A stretch of 64,000 nucleotides of DNA from Acidaminococcus fermentans (GCF_009696675.1 NZ_VULN01000005.1:62001-126000), one strand, 5' to 3'; counted from the first letter of the stretch, positions 1-9,056 are shown. The notes: generated by a model not told the origin, from the sequence alone. Program-made: numbers and translations.

Positions 1-674
1 CCATGGAAGTCCAGGGTGTTGCCCAGGTACTTGGTGCTCATGGTGGAGCATTCAATGTGCCAGCCCGGCCGGCCTTTGCCCCAGGGGCTGTCCCAGGAGG
101 GTTCTCCCGGTTTGGCGGATTTCCACAGGGCGAAATCCATGGGGTTCTCTTTCCGTTCGTCCACGTCCACCCGGGCGCCGGCCATCATGTCTTCCAGCTT
201 CCGGCCGGACAGTTCCCCGTAATGGGCGAACTTTTCCACCCGGTAGTACACGTCCCCGTCCACCACATAGCCGTAGCCATGGTCGATCAGCTGCTGGACC
301 GTGTGGATGATGTCAGGGATGTGTTCGGAAACCCGGGGATAGATATGGGCCCGCTTCACATGGAGCTTGTCCATCACTTCGAAATAGGCTTTGATGTACC
401 GGTTGGCGATCACGTCCCAGGTGACCCCTTCTTCATTGGCGGCCCGGATGATCTTGTCATCCACGTCGGTGAAGTTCTGGACATAGGTCACATCGTACCC
501 TTCATGGTCCAAAAACCGGCGGATGGTGTCCCACACCACAAAGGGCCGGGCATTGCCGATATGGGGATGGTTGTAGGGAGTGACCCCGCACACATAGATC
601 CCCACCTTCCCGGGATGGAGAGGCACGAACTCCTCTTTCTGCCGGGTCATGTCATTATATACACGGATGCTCAT
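1..674 (-). CDS. cysS: Cysteinyl-tRNA synthetase, N-terminal part (gene runs off the window)
   Basis: Charges tRNA-Cys with cysteine in the cytoplasm. The reading frame starts with ATG at 674 behind a GGAG-type ribosome site and is still open at base 1, so about 224 N-terminal residues are present. The class I signature PHIGNARP lies at about residues 37-44, and the zinc-ligand cysteine in YVCGVT at residue 29. Later blocks typical of CysS follow ([10 protein letters not shown], then WHIECS near the window edge). It is 15 bp downstream of gltX and clearly the last visible gene of the PIN/TRAM-ispDF-gltX-cysS operon. The C-terminal KMSKS region is outside the window. Confidence 0.97.
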   Translation of the reverse strand, partial: MSIRVYNDMTRQKEEFVPLHPGKVGIYVCGVTPYNHPHIGNARPFVVWDTIRRFLDHEGYDVTYVQNFTDVDDKIIRAANEEGVTWDVIANRYIKAYFEVMDKLHVKRAHIYPRVSEHIPDIIHTVQQLIDHGYGYVVDGDVYYRVEKFAHYGELSGRKLEDMMAGARVDVDERKENPMDFALWKSAKPGEPSWDSPWGKGRPGWHIECSTMSTKYLGNTLDFH

Positions 675-689
675 AGAAAGCTCCTTTCC

Positions 690-2162
690 TTACAGGTTCA
701 CGCCGGCTTTGGCCAGGCTGCCCCGGATCCGGGCGGCCGCACGGTCTTTGCCCAGGAGGGGAATCATTTCCGCCAGTTCCGGTCCGTGCTGGTTGCCGGT
801 GAGAGCCACCCGCACAGGCATGAACACTTTCTTGCCCCCCAGCTTGGTTTCCTTCTGGACGGCTTTGAACAGGGCCTTGGTGCCGGCATGGTCCAGGTTT
901 TCCGCAGCTGCCAGTTTGTCCAGGAACAGGCTCATCACCTGGGGCACTGTTTCTTCCTTCAGCACGGCTTCCGCTTCCGGAGTTTCGAAGTCGAATTCGT
1001 CAGTGAAGTACAGGGCCACTTTTTCCGGGATTTCCTTCCCGAATTCCGCCTGGTCCCGGGCGGTCAGGATGACTTTCTTCAGCCATTCCAGCTTGTCCCC
1101 GGTTTCTTCCCCGGTCATGTACCCGGCTTCCTTCATGAAGGGTACGGCAAAAGCCACATAGTCTTCGTCGGACAGCTGGCGCATGTAATGGGCGTTCAGC
1201 CAGTTCAGTTTCTTGATGTCGAATACCGCCGGGTTCTTGGCCACATGGTCCAGAGAGAACTGCTGGATCAGTTCTTCCCGGGAGAAGATTTCCTGGTCAG
1301 AATTGGGCGCCCAGCCCAGGAGAGCCAGGAAGTTCACAATGGCGTCAGGCAGGTAGCCCATCTGCCGGTACTGGTCCACGGAAGTGGCCCCGTGCCGTTT
1401 GCTCATCTTCTTGTGGTCCGGTCCCAGGATCAGGGAAATATGACCGAAGGTGGGTTTTTCGAATCCCAGGGCATCGTACAGCAGCAGCTGCCGGGGCGTG
1501 TTGGACAGATGTTCTTCCGCCCGGATCACACAGTTGACCCCCATCAGGGCGTCGTCGATGACCACGGCGTAGTTGTAGGTGGGGATCCCGTCGCTTTTCA
1601 CGATGACAAAGTCCCCGATGCCGTTGGAATCGAAATGCACGTCCCCACGGACTTCATCGTGGACCACAATATCCTGGTCTTCCGGCACCCGGAACCGGAT
1701 GGTGGGTTTCCGGCCTTCCGCTTCGTAGGCGGCCCGCTGCTCCGGAGTCAGGTTCCGGCATTTCCCCATGTACCGGGGCGTCTTCCCCTGGGCGGTCAGG
1801 GCTTCCCGTTCCGCTTCCAGTTCTTCCGGAGTGCAGTAGCAGTAATAGGCCTTGCCTTCTGCCAGCAGCTTGTCGGTGTATTTCTTGTAGATGTCCAGCC
1901 GTTCCATCTGCCGGTAGGGGCCGTTGGGGCCTCCCACATCCACCCCTTCATCCCAGTCGATGCCCAGCCATTTCAGGGCCGCTTTGATGTTGGCTTCCCA
2001 TTCCGGTTTGGACCGGTCCTGGTCGGTGTCTTCGATCCGCAGCAGCATGACCCCGTTTTCCTTCCGGGCCAGCAGCCAGTTGAACAGCGCAGACCGGGCG
2101 CCTCCGATGTGGAACGGCCCGGTAGGGCTGGGTGCAAAACGTACTTTCAGTTTCTTTTCCAT
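690..2162 (-). CDS. gltX: Glutamyl-tRNA synthetase
   Basis: A 490-residue class I aminoacyl-tRNA synthetase that charges tRNA-Glu. The HIGH-type motif FHIGGARSALF is at residues 18-28 and the KMSKR loop at 252-256. Cysteines at 108, 110 and 135 look like the zinc-knuckle ligands. Length is normal for the family. It sits between ispDF (23 bp upstream) and cysS (15 bp downstream) in one operon, the usual gltX-cysS order of Firmicutes. No T-box leader is visible in front of it. The sequence does not show whether it also misacylates tRNA-Gln. Confidence 0.97.
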   Translation of the reverse strand: MEKKLKVRFAPSPTGPFHIGGARSALFNWLLARKENGVMLLRIEDTDQDRSKPEWEANIKAALKWLGIDWDEGVDVGGPNGPYRQMERLDIYKKYTDKLLAEGKAYYCYCTPEELEAEREALTAQGKTPRYMGKCRNLTPEQRAAYEAEGRKPTIRFRVPEDQDIVVHDEVRGDVHFDSNGIGDFVIVKSDGIPTYNYAVVIDDALMGVNCVIRAEEHLSNTPRQLLLYDALGFEKPTFGHISLILGPDHKKMSKRHGATSVDQYRQMGYLPDAIVNFLALLGWAPNSDQEIFSREELIQQFSLDHVAKNPAVFDIKKLNWLNAHYMRQLSDEDYVAFAVPFMKEAGYMTGEETGDKLEWLKKVILTARDQAEFGKEIPEKVALYFTDEFDFETPEAEAVLKEETVPQVMSLFLDKLAAAENLDHAGTKALFKAVQKETKLGGKKVFMPVRVALTGNQHGPELAEMIPLLGKDRAAARIRGSLAKAGVNL

Positions 2163-2185
2163 TGTATCTTCCTCCCAAAGGTTTT

Positions 2186-3373
2186 TTATCTTGTAAGACT
2201 GGCCACGGCTTCGGCAGCAATGCCTTCTCCACGGCCTGTAAAGCCCAGTTTTTCCGTGGTGGTGGCCTTTACGTTCACCGCGTCCCGGGGCAGCCCCAGG
2301 TCCGCGATGAGATTCTCCAGCATGGCCGGCTCATAGGGAGCCAGCTTGGGACGCTGGGCGATGATGGTCACATCCACGTTGTTCACCTGCCAGCCGGCTG
2401 CCCGGAGCTTCTCCAGCACCGCCGCCAGCAGTTTCCGGCTGTCCGCCCCCAGATAGGCGTCGTCCGTATCCGGGAACAGCCGGCCGATGTCTCCCAGGCC
2501 CGCCGCCCCCAGCAGGGCGTCCATCAGGGCATGGAGAGCCACATCCGCGTCAGAATGGCCGTCCAGTCCTTTATCCCAGGGCACAGTGACCCCGCAGAGG
2601 ATCAGAGGCCGGCCTTCCACCAGCCGGTGCACGTCATACCCGGATCCGATCCGGAATTCCATAGGCTTTCCCTCCCTGCGTTCTGCCAGATCCTGAGCCC
2701 AGGCCAGGTCTTCCGGCGTAGTGATCTTCCGGTTGTCATAGTCCCCCATGATGAGGGCCACCTGACCGCCCAGGGCTTCCACCAGGCTGGCATCGTCGGT
2801 CACATCCAGCCGGCGTTCCCGGGCCAGGGCGAATCCTTCCCGGAGCAGCTCCGGCCGGAAGATCTGAGGAGTCTGGACCGCCCAGAGACGGCTCCGGTCC
2901 AGGGTGTGGTCCACAGAACCGGCGCAGTCATCCACTTTGATGGTATCCTTGCAGGGCACTGCAGCAATGGCCGCCCCGGTTTCCCGGGCTTTGTCCCACA
3001 CCCGCTGGAACAGTTCCGGCCCGGCAAAGGGACGGGCCCCGTCGTGGACCGCCACCCAGGAGGCATCCTCAGGCAGAGCCGCCAGGGCATGGGCCACAGA
3101 ATCCTGCCGCTCTTTCCCGCCGGTGACCACCTGCCAGGCAAGGCCGGGGAACTGCCGGTCCTGCCACTCCTGGAGCAGCTGCCGGGCTCCCGTTTCTTCC
3201 CCTTTGGCCACAGTGACCAGGGCCAGGGTCAGGCCGGGCACCTGGCTCAGCTGATGCAGGTTCCGGACCAGGATGGGGATTCCCCGGACAGAGGCATAAT
3301 TTTTATTATACCCCAAACCCAGCCGTTTTCCCATACCTGCGGCGGCAATGATGCAAACCAATTCCTTTTCCAT
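2186..3373 (-). CDS. ispDF: Bifunctional IspD/IspF of the MEP isoprenoid pathway
   Basis: A 395-residue fusion of two non-isoprenoid-pathway enzymes. Residues 1 to about 230 are IspD (2-C-methyl-D-erythritol 4-phosphate cytidylyltransferase) with the nucleotide loop [10 protein letters not shown] at 10-19. Residues from about 238 to the end are IspF (2-C-methyl-D-erythritol 2,4-cyclodiphosphate synthase), starting [13 protein letters not shown] with the metal-binding D-x-H, then GHSDAD and a C-terminal [13 protein letters not shown]. Fusions of IspD and IspF are known in several bacteria. Lies 16 bp after the PIN/TRAM gene and 23 bp before gltX in the same operon. Confidence 0.95.
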   Translation of the reverse strand: MEKELVCIIAAAGMGKRLGLGYNKNYASVRGIPILVRNLHQLSQVPGLTLALVTVAKGEETGARQLLQEWQDRQFPGLAWQVVTGGKERQDSVAHALAALPEDASWVAVHDGARPFAGPELFQRVWDKARETGAAIAAVPCKDTIKVDDCAGSVDHTLDRSRLWAVQTPQIFRPELLREGFALARERRLDVTDDASLVEALGGQVALIMGDYDNRKITTPEDLAWAQDLAERREGKPMEFRIGSGYDVHRLVEGRPLILCGVTVPWDKGLDGHSDADVALHALMDALLGAAGLGDIGRLFPDTDDAYLGADSRKLLAAVLEKLRAAGWQVNNVDVTIIAQRPKLAPYEPAMLENLIADLGLPRDAVNVKATTTEKLGFTGRGEGIAAEAVASLTR

Positions 3374-3389
3374 CCCATCATTCCTTATC

Positions 3390-4499
3390 TTATTTCAGTT
3401 TGGCAAAGATCATCCGTCCGGCAGAAGTCTGGAGCACGGAGGTGACCGTCACCGGCACGGTGAAGTTCACGCAGCGCTTGCCCCCTTCCACCACCACCAT
3501 GGTACCGTCATCCAGGTAGCCGATGGCCTGGCCCGGTTCCTTGCCTTCCTTGGCCAGATAGATCTGGAGCTCTTCTCCCGGCAGTACGGACTGCTTCAGG
3601 GCATTGGCCAGGTCGTTGATGTTCAGCACCCGGACCCCCTGGATCTCCGCCACCTTGCTCAGGTTGAAGTCATTGGTGGCCACCATGCCGCCCCGCTCTT
3701 TGGCCAGACGGACCAGCTTGGTATCCACTTCTGTAATGTCGTCATAATCCTTGTCGGCGATTTCCACCACCGCGTTTTTGTCCCCCTGGATGGCCCGGAC
3801 AATGTCCAGCCCTCTCCGGCCCCGGTTCCGTTTCAGGGTATCCCCGGAATCGGCGATCTTCTGGAGCTCTTCCAGGACGAATTTGGGGATCACGATGATC
3901 CCTTCCAGGAACCCCAGCCGGATCACATCCAGGATGCGGCCGTCGATCAGAACGCTGGTATCCAACAGTTTATAAGTGCGGGAAGCATTACGGGCACTGG
4001 CTTTCCGGGCATTGTCCTTGTTCCGGGCAAACCAGACTCGGTTAAAGAATAAAAGGATATCCTCACGTTTGTTCAACGCCACCTTGGCCCCGATGATGGC
4101 CCCCATGATGCTGAAGATCAGGGAGATGTACGGCCCCACAATGGGCAGACGGGAAAAGGCCGTCCCCAAAAGGGTGGCTACCACCAGTCCGGTGATCACC
4201 CCGATGGACAGGACAAAAATGTCCCCGGTGGGCAGATCCGCCAGATAGGATGCCAGGATCTCCGAATAATGGAGGGTGGAATGGATCAGGGGCGTGGCGG
4301 CAGCCTTGCCGATGTACCCAAAGATCAGGGCCCCGACCACCCCCAGAATCAGGTTCAGAGGCGTCACCCCCAGAAACCCCAGTTTCAGGTAATCCGAAGA
4401 AACGAATTCACTGAGAAGAGGCGTGGCGATTTCCATCAGGAAAACCCCCAGGGCAGCAAAGACCAGGATAACGACAAATTTGATGATTTTCTCAACCAT
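3390..4499 (-). CDS. Membrane-anchored PIN/TRAM domain protein (YacL type)
   Basis: A 369-residue protein with about four hydrophobic segments in residues 1-150, then a PIN nuclease-like domain beginning at [14 protein letters not shown] with conserved acidic residues ([20 protein letters not shown]), and a C-terminal TRAM-like segment ([21 protein letters not shown]). This is the YacL architecture, usually encoded just upstream of ispD and aminoacyl-tRNA synthetase genes in Firmicutes, as here. PIN domains are ribonuclease-like and TRAM is RNA-binding, but no substrate is established for this family. Start ATG follows a good GGAGGTG site. First gene of the operon. Confidence 0.9.
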   Translation of the reverse strand: MVEKIIKFVVILVFAALGVFLMEIATPLLSEFVSSDYLKLGFLGVTPLNLILGVVGALIFGYIGKAAATPLIHSTLHYSEILASYLADLPTGDIFVLSIGVITGLVVATLLGTAFSRLPIVGPYISLIFSIMGAIIGAKVALNKREDILLFFNRVWFARNKDNARKASARNASRTYKLLDTSVLIDGRILDVIRLGFLEGIIVIPKFVLEELQKIADSGDTLKRNRGRRGLDIVRAIQGDKNAVVEIADKDYDDITEVDTKLVRLAKERGGMVATNDFNLSKVAEIQGVRVLNINDLANALKQSVLPGEELQIYLAKEGKEPGQAIGYLDDGTMVVVEGGKRCVNFTVPVTVTSVLQTSAGRMIFAKLK

Positions 4500-4591
4500 A
4501 GTTTCACCTCCTTGCGCAACATTTCAAAGTTTATTGTACAATAATACGAAAATAAAGAAAAGAGATTGCAACAGAAATTGGAATAAAGTGT

Positions 4592-4626
4592 AAAAAAGGA
4601 GGTGTGAAAAATTATTTCACACCTCC
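4592..4626 (-). terminator. Terminator of carD
   Basis: On the minus strand a 12-bp stem (GGAGGTGTGAAA with its complement) closes on a short loop and is followed by six T. It ends transcription from carD before the PIN/TRAM operon. Confidence 0.85.
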
Positions 4627-4627
4627 C

Positions 4628-4693
4628 GTCAATGGTCAATTGTTAATGGTCAATGGCCTCATGATGAAATTTGCAGGCAAATTTCCAAGCCAG
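4628..4693. repeat. Degenerate GTCAATG heptamer repeat plus short palindrome
   Basis: Tandem degenerate copies of GTCAATG/GTCAATT fill 4628-4653, followed by AAATTTGCAGGCAAATTT, an 18-base near-palindrome that recurs beside other repeats in the window (about 5622, 12500, 23526 and 27608). Confidence 0.7.
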
Positions 4694-4697
4694 AAAA

Positions 4698-5177
4698 TCA
4701 CACAAACTGATCCAGCCATTTTTCACTTTTTTCTTCATCCACGCTTTCCACCAGCATGAACTCACTGAGGAGGATCTGCTTGGCGGTGGTCAGGAGCCTG
4801 CGTTCCCCGGCGGACAGCTTCTTTTCCGTTTCCTGTACTGCCAGGGTCCGGACCACGTCCGCCACTTCGAAGATGTCCCCGGTCTTCATTTTATCCACGT
4901 ACATGTTGTACCGGCGGTTCCAGGTGATCCGCTTCATCTTGTTTTCCGGCCGGGCCTTCAGCACGTCTTCCACCTTGGGAAGGATGGCCTTGTTCACAAT
5001 GGGACGGAGCCCGATTTTATCCACATTGACTTCCGGGATCAGCACCTTCATATCGCTGAGCAGCATCTTCAGCACAAAATAGTTGACCGGATGACCGTCA
5101 ATCTGTTTCTGCTCCACATTCTTTATCACAGCCGCCCCATGCATGGGGTACAGCACTTTATCGCCCACTGCAAACAT
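4698..5177 (-). CDS. carD: CarD/CdnL-family RNA polymerase-binding regulator
   Basis: A 159-residue protein starting MFAVGDKVLYPMHGAAVI, the typical N-terminal Tudor-like RNA-polymerase-interacting domain of the CarD/CdnL/TRCF family. A helical C-terminal half follows, with basic and aromatic residues (ITWNRRYNMYVDKMKTGD) matching the DNA-minor-groove contact region. Family members bind the beta subunit and stabilise the open promoter complex, notably at rRNA promoters. It has its own sigma-70 promoter (5228-5256) and a strong terminator, so it is monocistronic. ATG follows AAGGAGGTAGCAG. Confidence 0.93.
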   Translation of the reverse strand: MFAVGDKVLYPMHGAAVIKNVEQKQIDGHPVNYFVLKMLLSDMKVLIPEVNVDKIGLRPIVNKAILPKVEDVLKARPENKMKRITWNRRYNMYVDKMKTGDIFEVADVVRTLAVQETEKKLSAGERRLLTTAKQILLSEFMLVESVDEEKSEKWLDQFV

Positions 5178-5227
5178 TCTGCTACCTCCTTACGTACAGA
5201 GTAGATACAATACCAACAACTGTATTT

Positions 5228-5256
5228 ATTGTAGCACGGATGTTGCAAGAAGTCAA
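5228..5256 (-). promoter_or_regulatory. Sigma-70 promoter of carD
   Basis: Minus-strand TTGACT (5251-5256), a 17-bp spacer, and TACAAT (5228-5233), about 50 bp before the carD start codon. Confidence 0.75.
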
Positions 5257-5337
5257 ATTTCTAGATTATAACACTTATCTTATGGTGATGTCAACGGTTT
5301 TTTGTGAAAAAGCAGGTGCCGTTTTCACGGCACCTGC

Positions 5338-5366
5338 TGTCAATTGTCAATGGTCAATTGTCAATG
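5338..5366. repeat. GTCAATG heptamer repeat
   Basis: Four degenerate tandem copies of GTCAATTG/GTCAATGG, the same motif as at 4628 and about 59515, here directly beside a family A palindromic element. Confidence 0.7.
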
Positions 5367-5406
5367 GCCGAAGGAAGCCAGATGCGCCCCATCTGGCCAT
5401 TAAGGA

Positions 5407-5640
5407 GGACGCAGCTGACGCTGCTAACCCACCACCCATGCTGCGCATGGATACCCCCGCCCTTGCAAAGGGCGGATAGCCGCCCGGAGCTTCGGCCGAT
5501 TGCTTATGCACCAGCGCATCAGCCCGGCGTACAATCATATATCCGCCCTTTTCAAGGGCGGGGGACCAGCCGCCCGGCTGGTGGTGGGTTAGCAGCCGAA
5601 GGCTGCGTTTTCCTTCAAAAAATTTTGCCTGCAAAATTTC
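5407..5640. repeat. Palindromic intergenic repeat, family A copy 1
   Basis: Most of the 475-bp gap between carD and the M48 gene is this element. Its outer arms are inverted copies (GCTGCTAACCCACCAC near 5421 and GTGGTGGGTTAGCAGC near 5581). Inside, each arm carries a small GC hairpin (CCCGCCCTTGCAAAGGGCGG near 5455, CCGCCCTTTTCAAGGGCGG near 5543). A T/A-rich tail TTTTGCCTGCAAAATTT follows. A second copy lies at 12237-12510. Open frames across it are repeat shadows, not genes. It looks like a MITE- or BIME-like element; no transposase is present. Confidence 0.75.
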
Positions 5641-5652
5641 CCCTTCTGCCTC

Positions 5653-6522
5653 TCACATCCCGCTCTCCTCCCGGATCCGCTCCAACCGGTCATCGGTGGC
5701 CGGGTGATCAGAGAGCATCCTGCCAAAGAATCCCAGTTGGGGATTGTGGTACATGGTGTCCAGCTTGGCCAGGCCGCTGTACAGTTCCGGCCCCAGGCCC
5801 AGCTGACAGGCGTAGGCGTCGGCGGCATATTCATCCTGCCGGGAACAGTACCGGTTGAACAGGGTGAGAGGCCACCCCAGCAGCCAGTTCCCCAGCCGGA
5901 GGATGAAGTTCATCACGATGCAGAAGAACACCAGGATGAACCCCAGCACAGGGATGAACTGGAGCACCGTCAAAAGAGCCAGGAACAGGCTGTAAATCCG
6001 GAAACAGGCCCGGTTGGCCGTGGACATGCCCCAGAGCAGCAGCAGTTTCCAGGTGTGTCCCTTCTGCAGGTGGCCCATTTCGTGGGCCAGGATCCCGGAC
6101 AGCTCCTCCACGGTGAAATACTGGAACATGGGCTCATTGACGATGATGTTGTTGTCACCCAGGGCACAGGCGTTGAAGGATTTTTCCGGATTCACGTACA
6201 GATGGAAGGTCTCCCCTTCCAGTCCGCCCCGGCGGATCACCGGCTCCAGAGCCTGTTCCAGCACCTGCCGGTAAGGGCCCTGGGCAGATTTCCACCCGCT
6301 GGTGAAAATCATCACCCGCTGAAAAAAGGGCAGCTGCATCAAAAGCCCCGGCACCAGAATCAGTACCGTCATCAGCCACTGCTGCCAGCCGGGGCTGGCA
6401 TCCAGGGTCCGGAGGGTCTCCGGCGGCAGGAAGAAAGCCGCCAGAAGCAGGAAAAACGGGCTCCACAAAGACAGGAGCAGGTAGTTCACAAAGAAAGAAA
6501 CGATCATCAAAAGGGCGCTCAC
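5653..6522 (-). CDS. M48-family zinc metalloprotease, membrane protein
   Basis: A 289-residue protein with strongly hydrophobic N-terminal segments (residues about 5-35 and 48-62) and another hydrophobic pair after the active site. HEMGH at 147-151 is the HExxH zinc site, and the later DEYAADAYA supplies the third ligand of M48 peptidases (HtpX/Ste24/YhfN-like). The start is GTG at 6522, behind AGGAGGG. Such proteases act in membrane-protein quality control, but no specific substrate can be inferred. Flanked by repeats on both sides, so probably monocistronic. Confidence 0.88.
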   Translation of the reverse strand: MSALLMIVSFFVNYLLLSLWSPFFLLLAAFFLPPETLRTLDASPGWQQWLMTVLILVPGLLMQLPFFQRVMIFTSGWKSAQGPYRQVLEQALEPVIRRGGLEGETFHLYVNPEKSFNACALGDNNIIVNEPMFQYFTVEELSGILAHEMGHLQKGHTWKLLLLWGMSTANRACFRIYSLFLALLTVLQFIPVLGFILVFFCIVMNFILRLGNWLLGWPLTLFNRYCSRQDEYAADAYACQLGLGPELYSGLAKLDTMYHNPQLGFFGRMLSDHPATDDRLERIREESGM

Positions 6523-6544
6523 CGTGCTCCCTCCTCTTCACATA

Positions 6545-6650
6545 CAGAAGCGAGCCGCCCGGCATGCGGCCCCTACGGGTTCGTGGAAGCCGTCAGGCTC
6601 CTGACTGCGTTCATCGGCTCCGTAGGGGTTCCACGCCGGGAAACCCGCCT
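6545..6650. repeat. Palindromic repeat, family B copy 1
   Basis: Two inverted arms, GCCGCCCGGCATGCGGCCCC followed by TACGG near 6554, and CCGTAGGGG...CGCCGGG near 6620. The same arm sequence occurs at about 23565, 27510 and 46370. Here the arms are in swapped order relative to the other copies. Fills the gap between the M48 and aminotransferase genes. Confidence 0.65.
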
Positions 6651-6678
6651 TAAACCGGTCCGTTATGCGTAAACGATT

Positions 6679-7863
6679 TTATTTATATTCCTCCGCCAGC
6701 TTCTTGAACAAGGGCAGGGACTTTTTGATGGTGTCATAGCTGATGCAGTAGCTGGCCCGGAAATACCCCGGGCAGCCGAAATCCGTACCCGGCACCAGGA
6801 GCAGGTCGTACTTTTTGGCCCGTTCGCAGAAGGCATAATCGTCCTCTTCCAGGCATTTGGGGAACAGGTAGAAGGCCCCCTGGGGCTTCAGCACGGTGAA
6901 TCCGGCTTCCTTCAGGCCCTGATACAGCAGCTGTCCGTTCCGTTCATAGGGAGCGATATTGGACGGCTTCCCGGCGCACCGGGCCACCACCAGCTGCCAC
7001 AGGGAAGGGGCGTTCACATGGCATTCCACCCGGGCTGCCCCGGCAATGGCTCCGAACATTTTGGCAAAATCCGCCACTTCACCGGGCACCACAATATAGC
7101 CGATCCGTTCCCCGGGCAGGGAGAAGGATTTGCTGTAGGAATAGCACACCAGGGTGTTCTTGTAGTACAGAGGGATGTAAGGCACCTGGATATCCCCGTA
7201 GACGATTTCCCGGTAGGGTTCGTCGGCGATGATGAAAATGGGATGGCCGTATTCCTTCTCCTTCTTTTCCAGCACTGCTGCCAGGTTCCTGATGGTCTCT
7301 TCCGAATACACCACACCGCTGGGGTTGTTGGGAGAGTTGACGATGACCCCTTTGGTGTGGGGCGTCACCAGTTTTTCAACGGCGGCGAAGTCGATTTGGA
7401 AGTCTTCCGTCCGGGCGGGTACCACTTTCAGGCTGGCCCCGGTGGATTCCACAAAGCACCGGTATTCCGGGAAGAACGGGGCAAAAGCGATGAATTCATC
7501 CCCTTCTTCCGCCAGGGCCTTGAAGCAGATGGTAATGGCCGCAGCAGCGCCCCCTACCATGAACAGGTTGGCCCCGGTGAAATGGGTGCCGAACCGGCGG
7601 TTGATGTCCTGGGCCAGGGTTTCCCGGACTTCCGGTTTCCCGGGGGCCACGGTGTAGCTGTGAATGGCCTGGGGCGGCAGTTCGTTCATGATGTCGATGA
7701 CAGCTTCCTTGATGTAGTCAGGGGCCGGCACATTGGGGTTCCCCAGGCTGAAGTCGCAGATGTTCTCCGCTCCCACTTCTTTGGCCCGTTTCTGGCCGTA
7801 TTCAAAAATGGTCCGAATGGTGGATTTTTTCGAACCCAGTTCATACATTTTCTCGTTTACCAT
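6679..7863 (-). CDS. PLP-dependent aminotransferase (class I/II, aspartate-aminotransferase-like)
   Basis: A 394-residue fold-type I aminotransferase. Residues near the N terminus read ICDFSLGNPNVPAP, the substrate-binding region. NNPSGVVYS and IADEPYREI are the cofactor-contacting blocks, and SYSKSFSLPGERIGY carries the Schiff-base lysine and the phosphate-binding arginine. The start is taken as ATG 7863 (MVNEKMYELG), preceded by AGGTGATC; a longer in-frame start at 7929 lies inside the upstream terminator. Substrate cannot be fixed; the genome type lives on amino acids, so a role in glutamate or aspartate transamination is plausible. Confidence 0.9.
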   Translation of the reverse strand: MVNEKMYELGSKKSTIRTIFEYGQKRAKEVGAENICDFSLGNPNVPAPDYIKEAVIDIMNELPPQAIHSYTVAPGKPEVRETLAQDINRRFGTHFTGANLFMVGGAAAAITICFKALAEEGDEFIAFAPFFPEYRCFVESTGASLKVVPARTEDFQIDFAAVEKLVTPHTKGVIVNSPNNPSGVVYSEETIRNLAAVLEKKEKEYGHPIFIIADEPYREIVYGDIQVPYIPLYYKNTLVCYSYSKSFSLPGERIGYIVVPGEVADFAKMFGAIAGAARVECHVNAPSLWQLVVARCAGKPSNIAPYERNGQLLYQGLKEAGFTVLKPQGAFYLFPKCLEEDDYAFCERAKKYDLLLVPGTDFGCPGYFRASYCISYDTIKKSLPLFKKLAEEYK

Positions 7864-7907
7864 AAGATCACCTGTGTTTCTCTGTAGAGTTGGTACTATT
7901 ATAACAT

Positions 7908-7940
7908 AAAAAAAGGGACCGTTGCGCAAGCAACAGTCCC
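7908..7940 (-). terminator. Terminator of yqeY
   Basis: Minus-strand hairpin GGGAC/GTCCC plus GTTGC/GCAAC around a GCAA-complement loop, followed by seven T, just after the yqeY stop. Confidence 0.85.
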
Positions 7941-7950
7941 TCTCCTCTTC

Positions 7951-8400
7951 TCAGCCCAACAAAGCCTTTACCATGGCATTCACCCGCTGGCCGGTTGCCT
8001 GGCCTTTGGTCCGTGCCATGACGGTGCCCATGACCTTGCCCATATCCTTCATGGATTTGGCTCCGGTCTTTTCAATGGCTTCCGCCACAATGGCCTTCAG
8101 TTCGTCATCGCTCAGCTGCTGGGGCAGATACTTCTTCAGCACTTCGATTTCCTGCTGATTTTTCTCCACCACATCAGGACGGTTGGCGTCCTTGACCTCT
8201 TTGATGGTATCTTCTCTCTGTTTGACTTCCTTCATGATGACAGCCAGTACAGCGTCATCCTTCAGTTCTGTCTTTTCGTCAATTTCCTTGTTCCGAATGG
8301 CAGCCCATACCATACGCAAAACGGCCAGCCGAAGCTTGCCGTTTTCCCGGTCTTTCATGGCCTGTTTCATATCGGTTTGCAGAATCTCTCGTAAAGACAT
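7951..8400 (-). CDS. GatB/YqeY domain protein
   Basis: A 149-residue protein, MSLREILQTDMKQAMKDRE at the start, with the all-helical YqeY domain and the C-terminal helical tail (MGKVMGTVMARTKGQATG) that it shares with the GatB/GatE tRNA-amidotransferase tail. The family may bind tRNA, but its function is not settled. ATG 8400 is preferred over an upstream in-frame start because the family begins here. It follows rpsU by 36 bp, the common rpsU-yqeY arrangement, under one promoter at 8673-8702. Confidence 0.9.
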   Translation of the reverse strand: MSLREILQTDMKQAMKDRENGKLRLAVLRMVWAAIRNKEIDEKTELKDDAVLAVIMKEVKQREDTIKEVKDANRPDVVEKNQQEIEVLKKYLPQQLSDDELKAIVAEAIEKTGAKSMKDMGKVMGTVMARTKGQATGQRVNAMVKALLG

Positions 8401-8436
8401 CTTCCACGCCCCCAAATCAAATCAAGTCAATGAAGA

Positions 8437-8613
8437 TTATCTGGATTTGCGTTTTCTAGCAGCTTCAGACTTCTTTTTCCGTCTTACGCTGGGTTTTTCA
8501 TAGTGTTCGCGTTTTCTTACTTCGGACAGGACGCCCGCTTTCTGCGTAGCCCGTTTGAAACGGCGCAGAGCGCTGTCCAAAGATTCGGTTTTGCCAACTC
8601 TGATCTCAGTCAT
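8437..8613 (-). CDS. rpsU: 30S ribosomal protein S21
   Basis: A 58-residue basic protein: starts [20 protein letters not shown] and ends in a lysine/arginine-rich tail ([12 protein letters not shown]), exactly the S21 pattern. S21 sits on the small-subunit platform and helps base pairing of the anti-Shine-Dalgarno region. ATG at 8613 follows GGAGGGAGGG. Own sigma-70 promoter 60 bp upstream, and yqeY downstream. Confidence 0.97.
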   Translation of the reverse strand: MTEIRVGKTESLDSALRRFKRATQKAGVLSEVRKREHYEKPSVRRKKKSEAARKRKSR

Positions 8614-8672
8614 CTATATCCCTCCCTCCACGATCTCTTTCGGGAAGTGTAATTTAACATTAACACCTAGCC

Positions 8673-8702
8673 ATTATACCGTAAAAATGCAGTCTCTGTC
8701 AA
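8673..8702 (-). promoter_or_regulatory. Sigma-70 promoter of rpsU-yqeY
   Basis: Minus-strand TTGACA (8697-8702), 18-bp spacer, TATAAT (8673-8678), both consensus hexamers. Confidence 0.85.
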
Positions 8703-8720
8703 CAGAAAATCTGCCTTTTC

Positions 8721-9056
8721 TCAGCAGGGAGGCCATCCCAGTTCCTTGCCGCCCAGAATGTGGAAATGGAGGTGTGGGACAGTCTGTCCCCCTTCCACGC
8801 CGGTGTTCACCACAATCCGGAAGCCTTTTTCGGCAATGCCCAGTTTCTTAACAATCTCAGGCAGTACCTTCTTCACATGGACCAGGATCTCAGGGGATGC
8901 GGTGAGGATATTCTCCGTATGTTCCTTGGGAATCACCAGCACATGGACCGGCGCCCCGGGATTCAGATCGTTGATTACGATCACCTGGTCATCTTCGTAA
9001 ACCCGTTTGCTGGGGATCTCCCCGGAAACGATTTTGCAGAATACGCAGTCAGTCAC
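8721..9056 (-). CDS. HIT-family nucleotide-binding protein
   Basis: A 111-residue histidine-triad protein: CVFCKIVSGEIPS at the N terminus (zinc cysteines of the Hint branch) and HLHFHILGG near the C terminus, the HxHxH catalytic motif that hydrolyses purine nucleoside phosphoramidates. GTG start at 9056, just behind GGGGGGTGAG. Follows mtaB by 28 bp and may be the last gene of the long dnaK-side transcript. Physiological substrate unknown. Confidence 0.93.
   Translation of the reverse strand: MTDCVFCKIVSGEIPSKRVYEDDQVIVINDLNPGAPVHVLVIPKEHTENILTASPEILVHVKKVLPEIVKKLGIAEKGFRIVVNTGVEGGQTVPHLHFHILGGKELGWPPC

Noticed and set aside
3-2336. 777-codon open frame on the plus strand over cysS, gltX and ispDF
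   Set aside because: Exactly antisense to three well-conserved genes; long antisense frames are expected from the GC-biased third positions. The translation is His/Pro/Gly-rich and matches no family.
4628-5366. CRISPR array
   Set aside because: The tandem units are 7-8 bp and degenerate, with no spacers and no cas genes in the window.
5347-5634. Minus-strand 95-codon frame upstream of carD
   Set aside because: Lies wholly inside the family A palindrome and a similar frame arises in the second copy; it is a repeat shadow.
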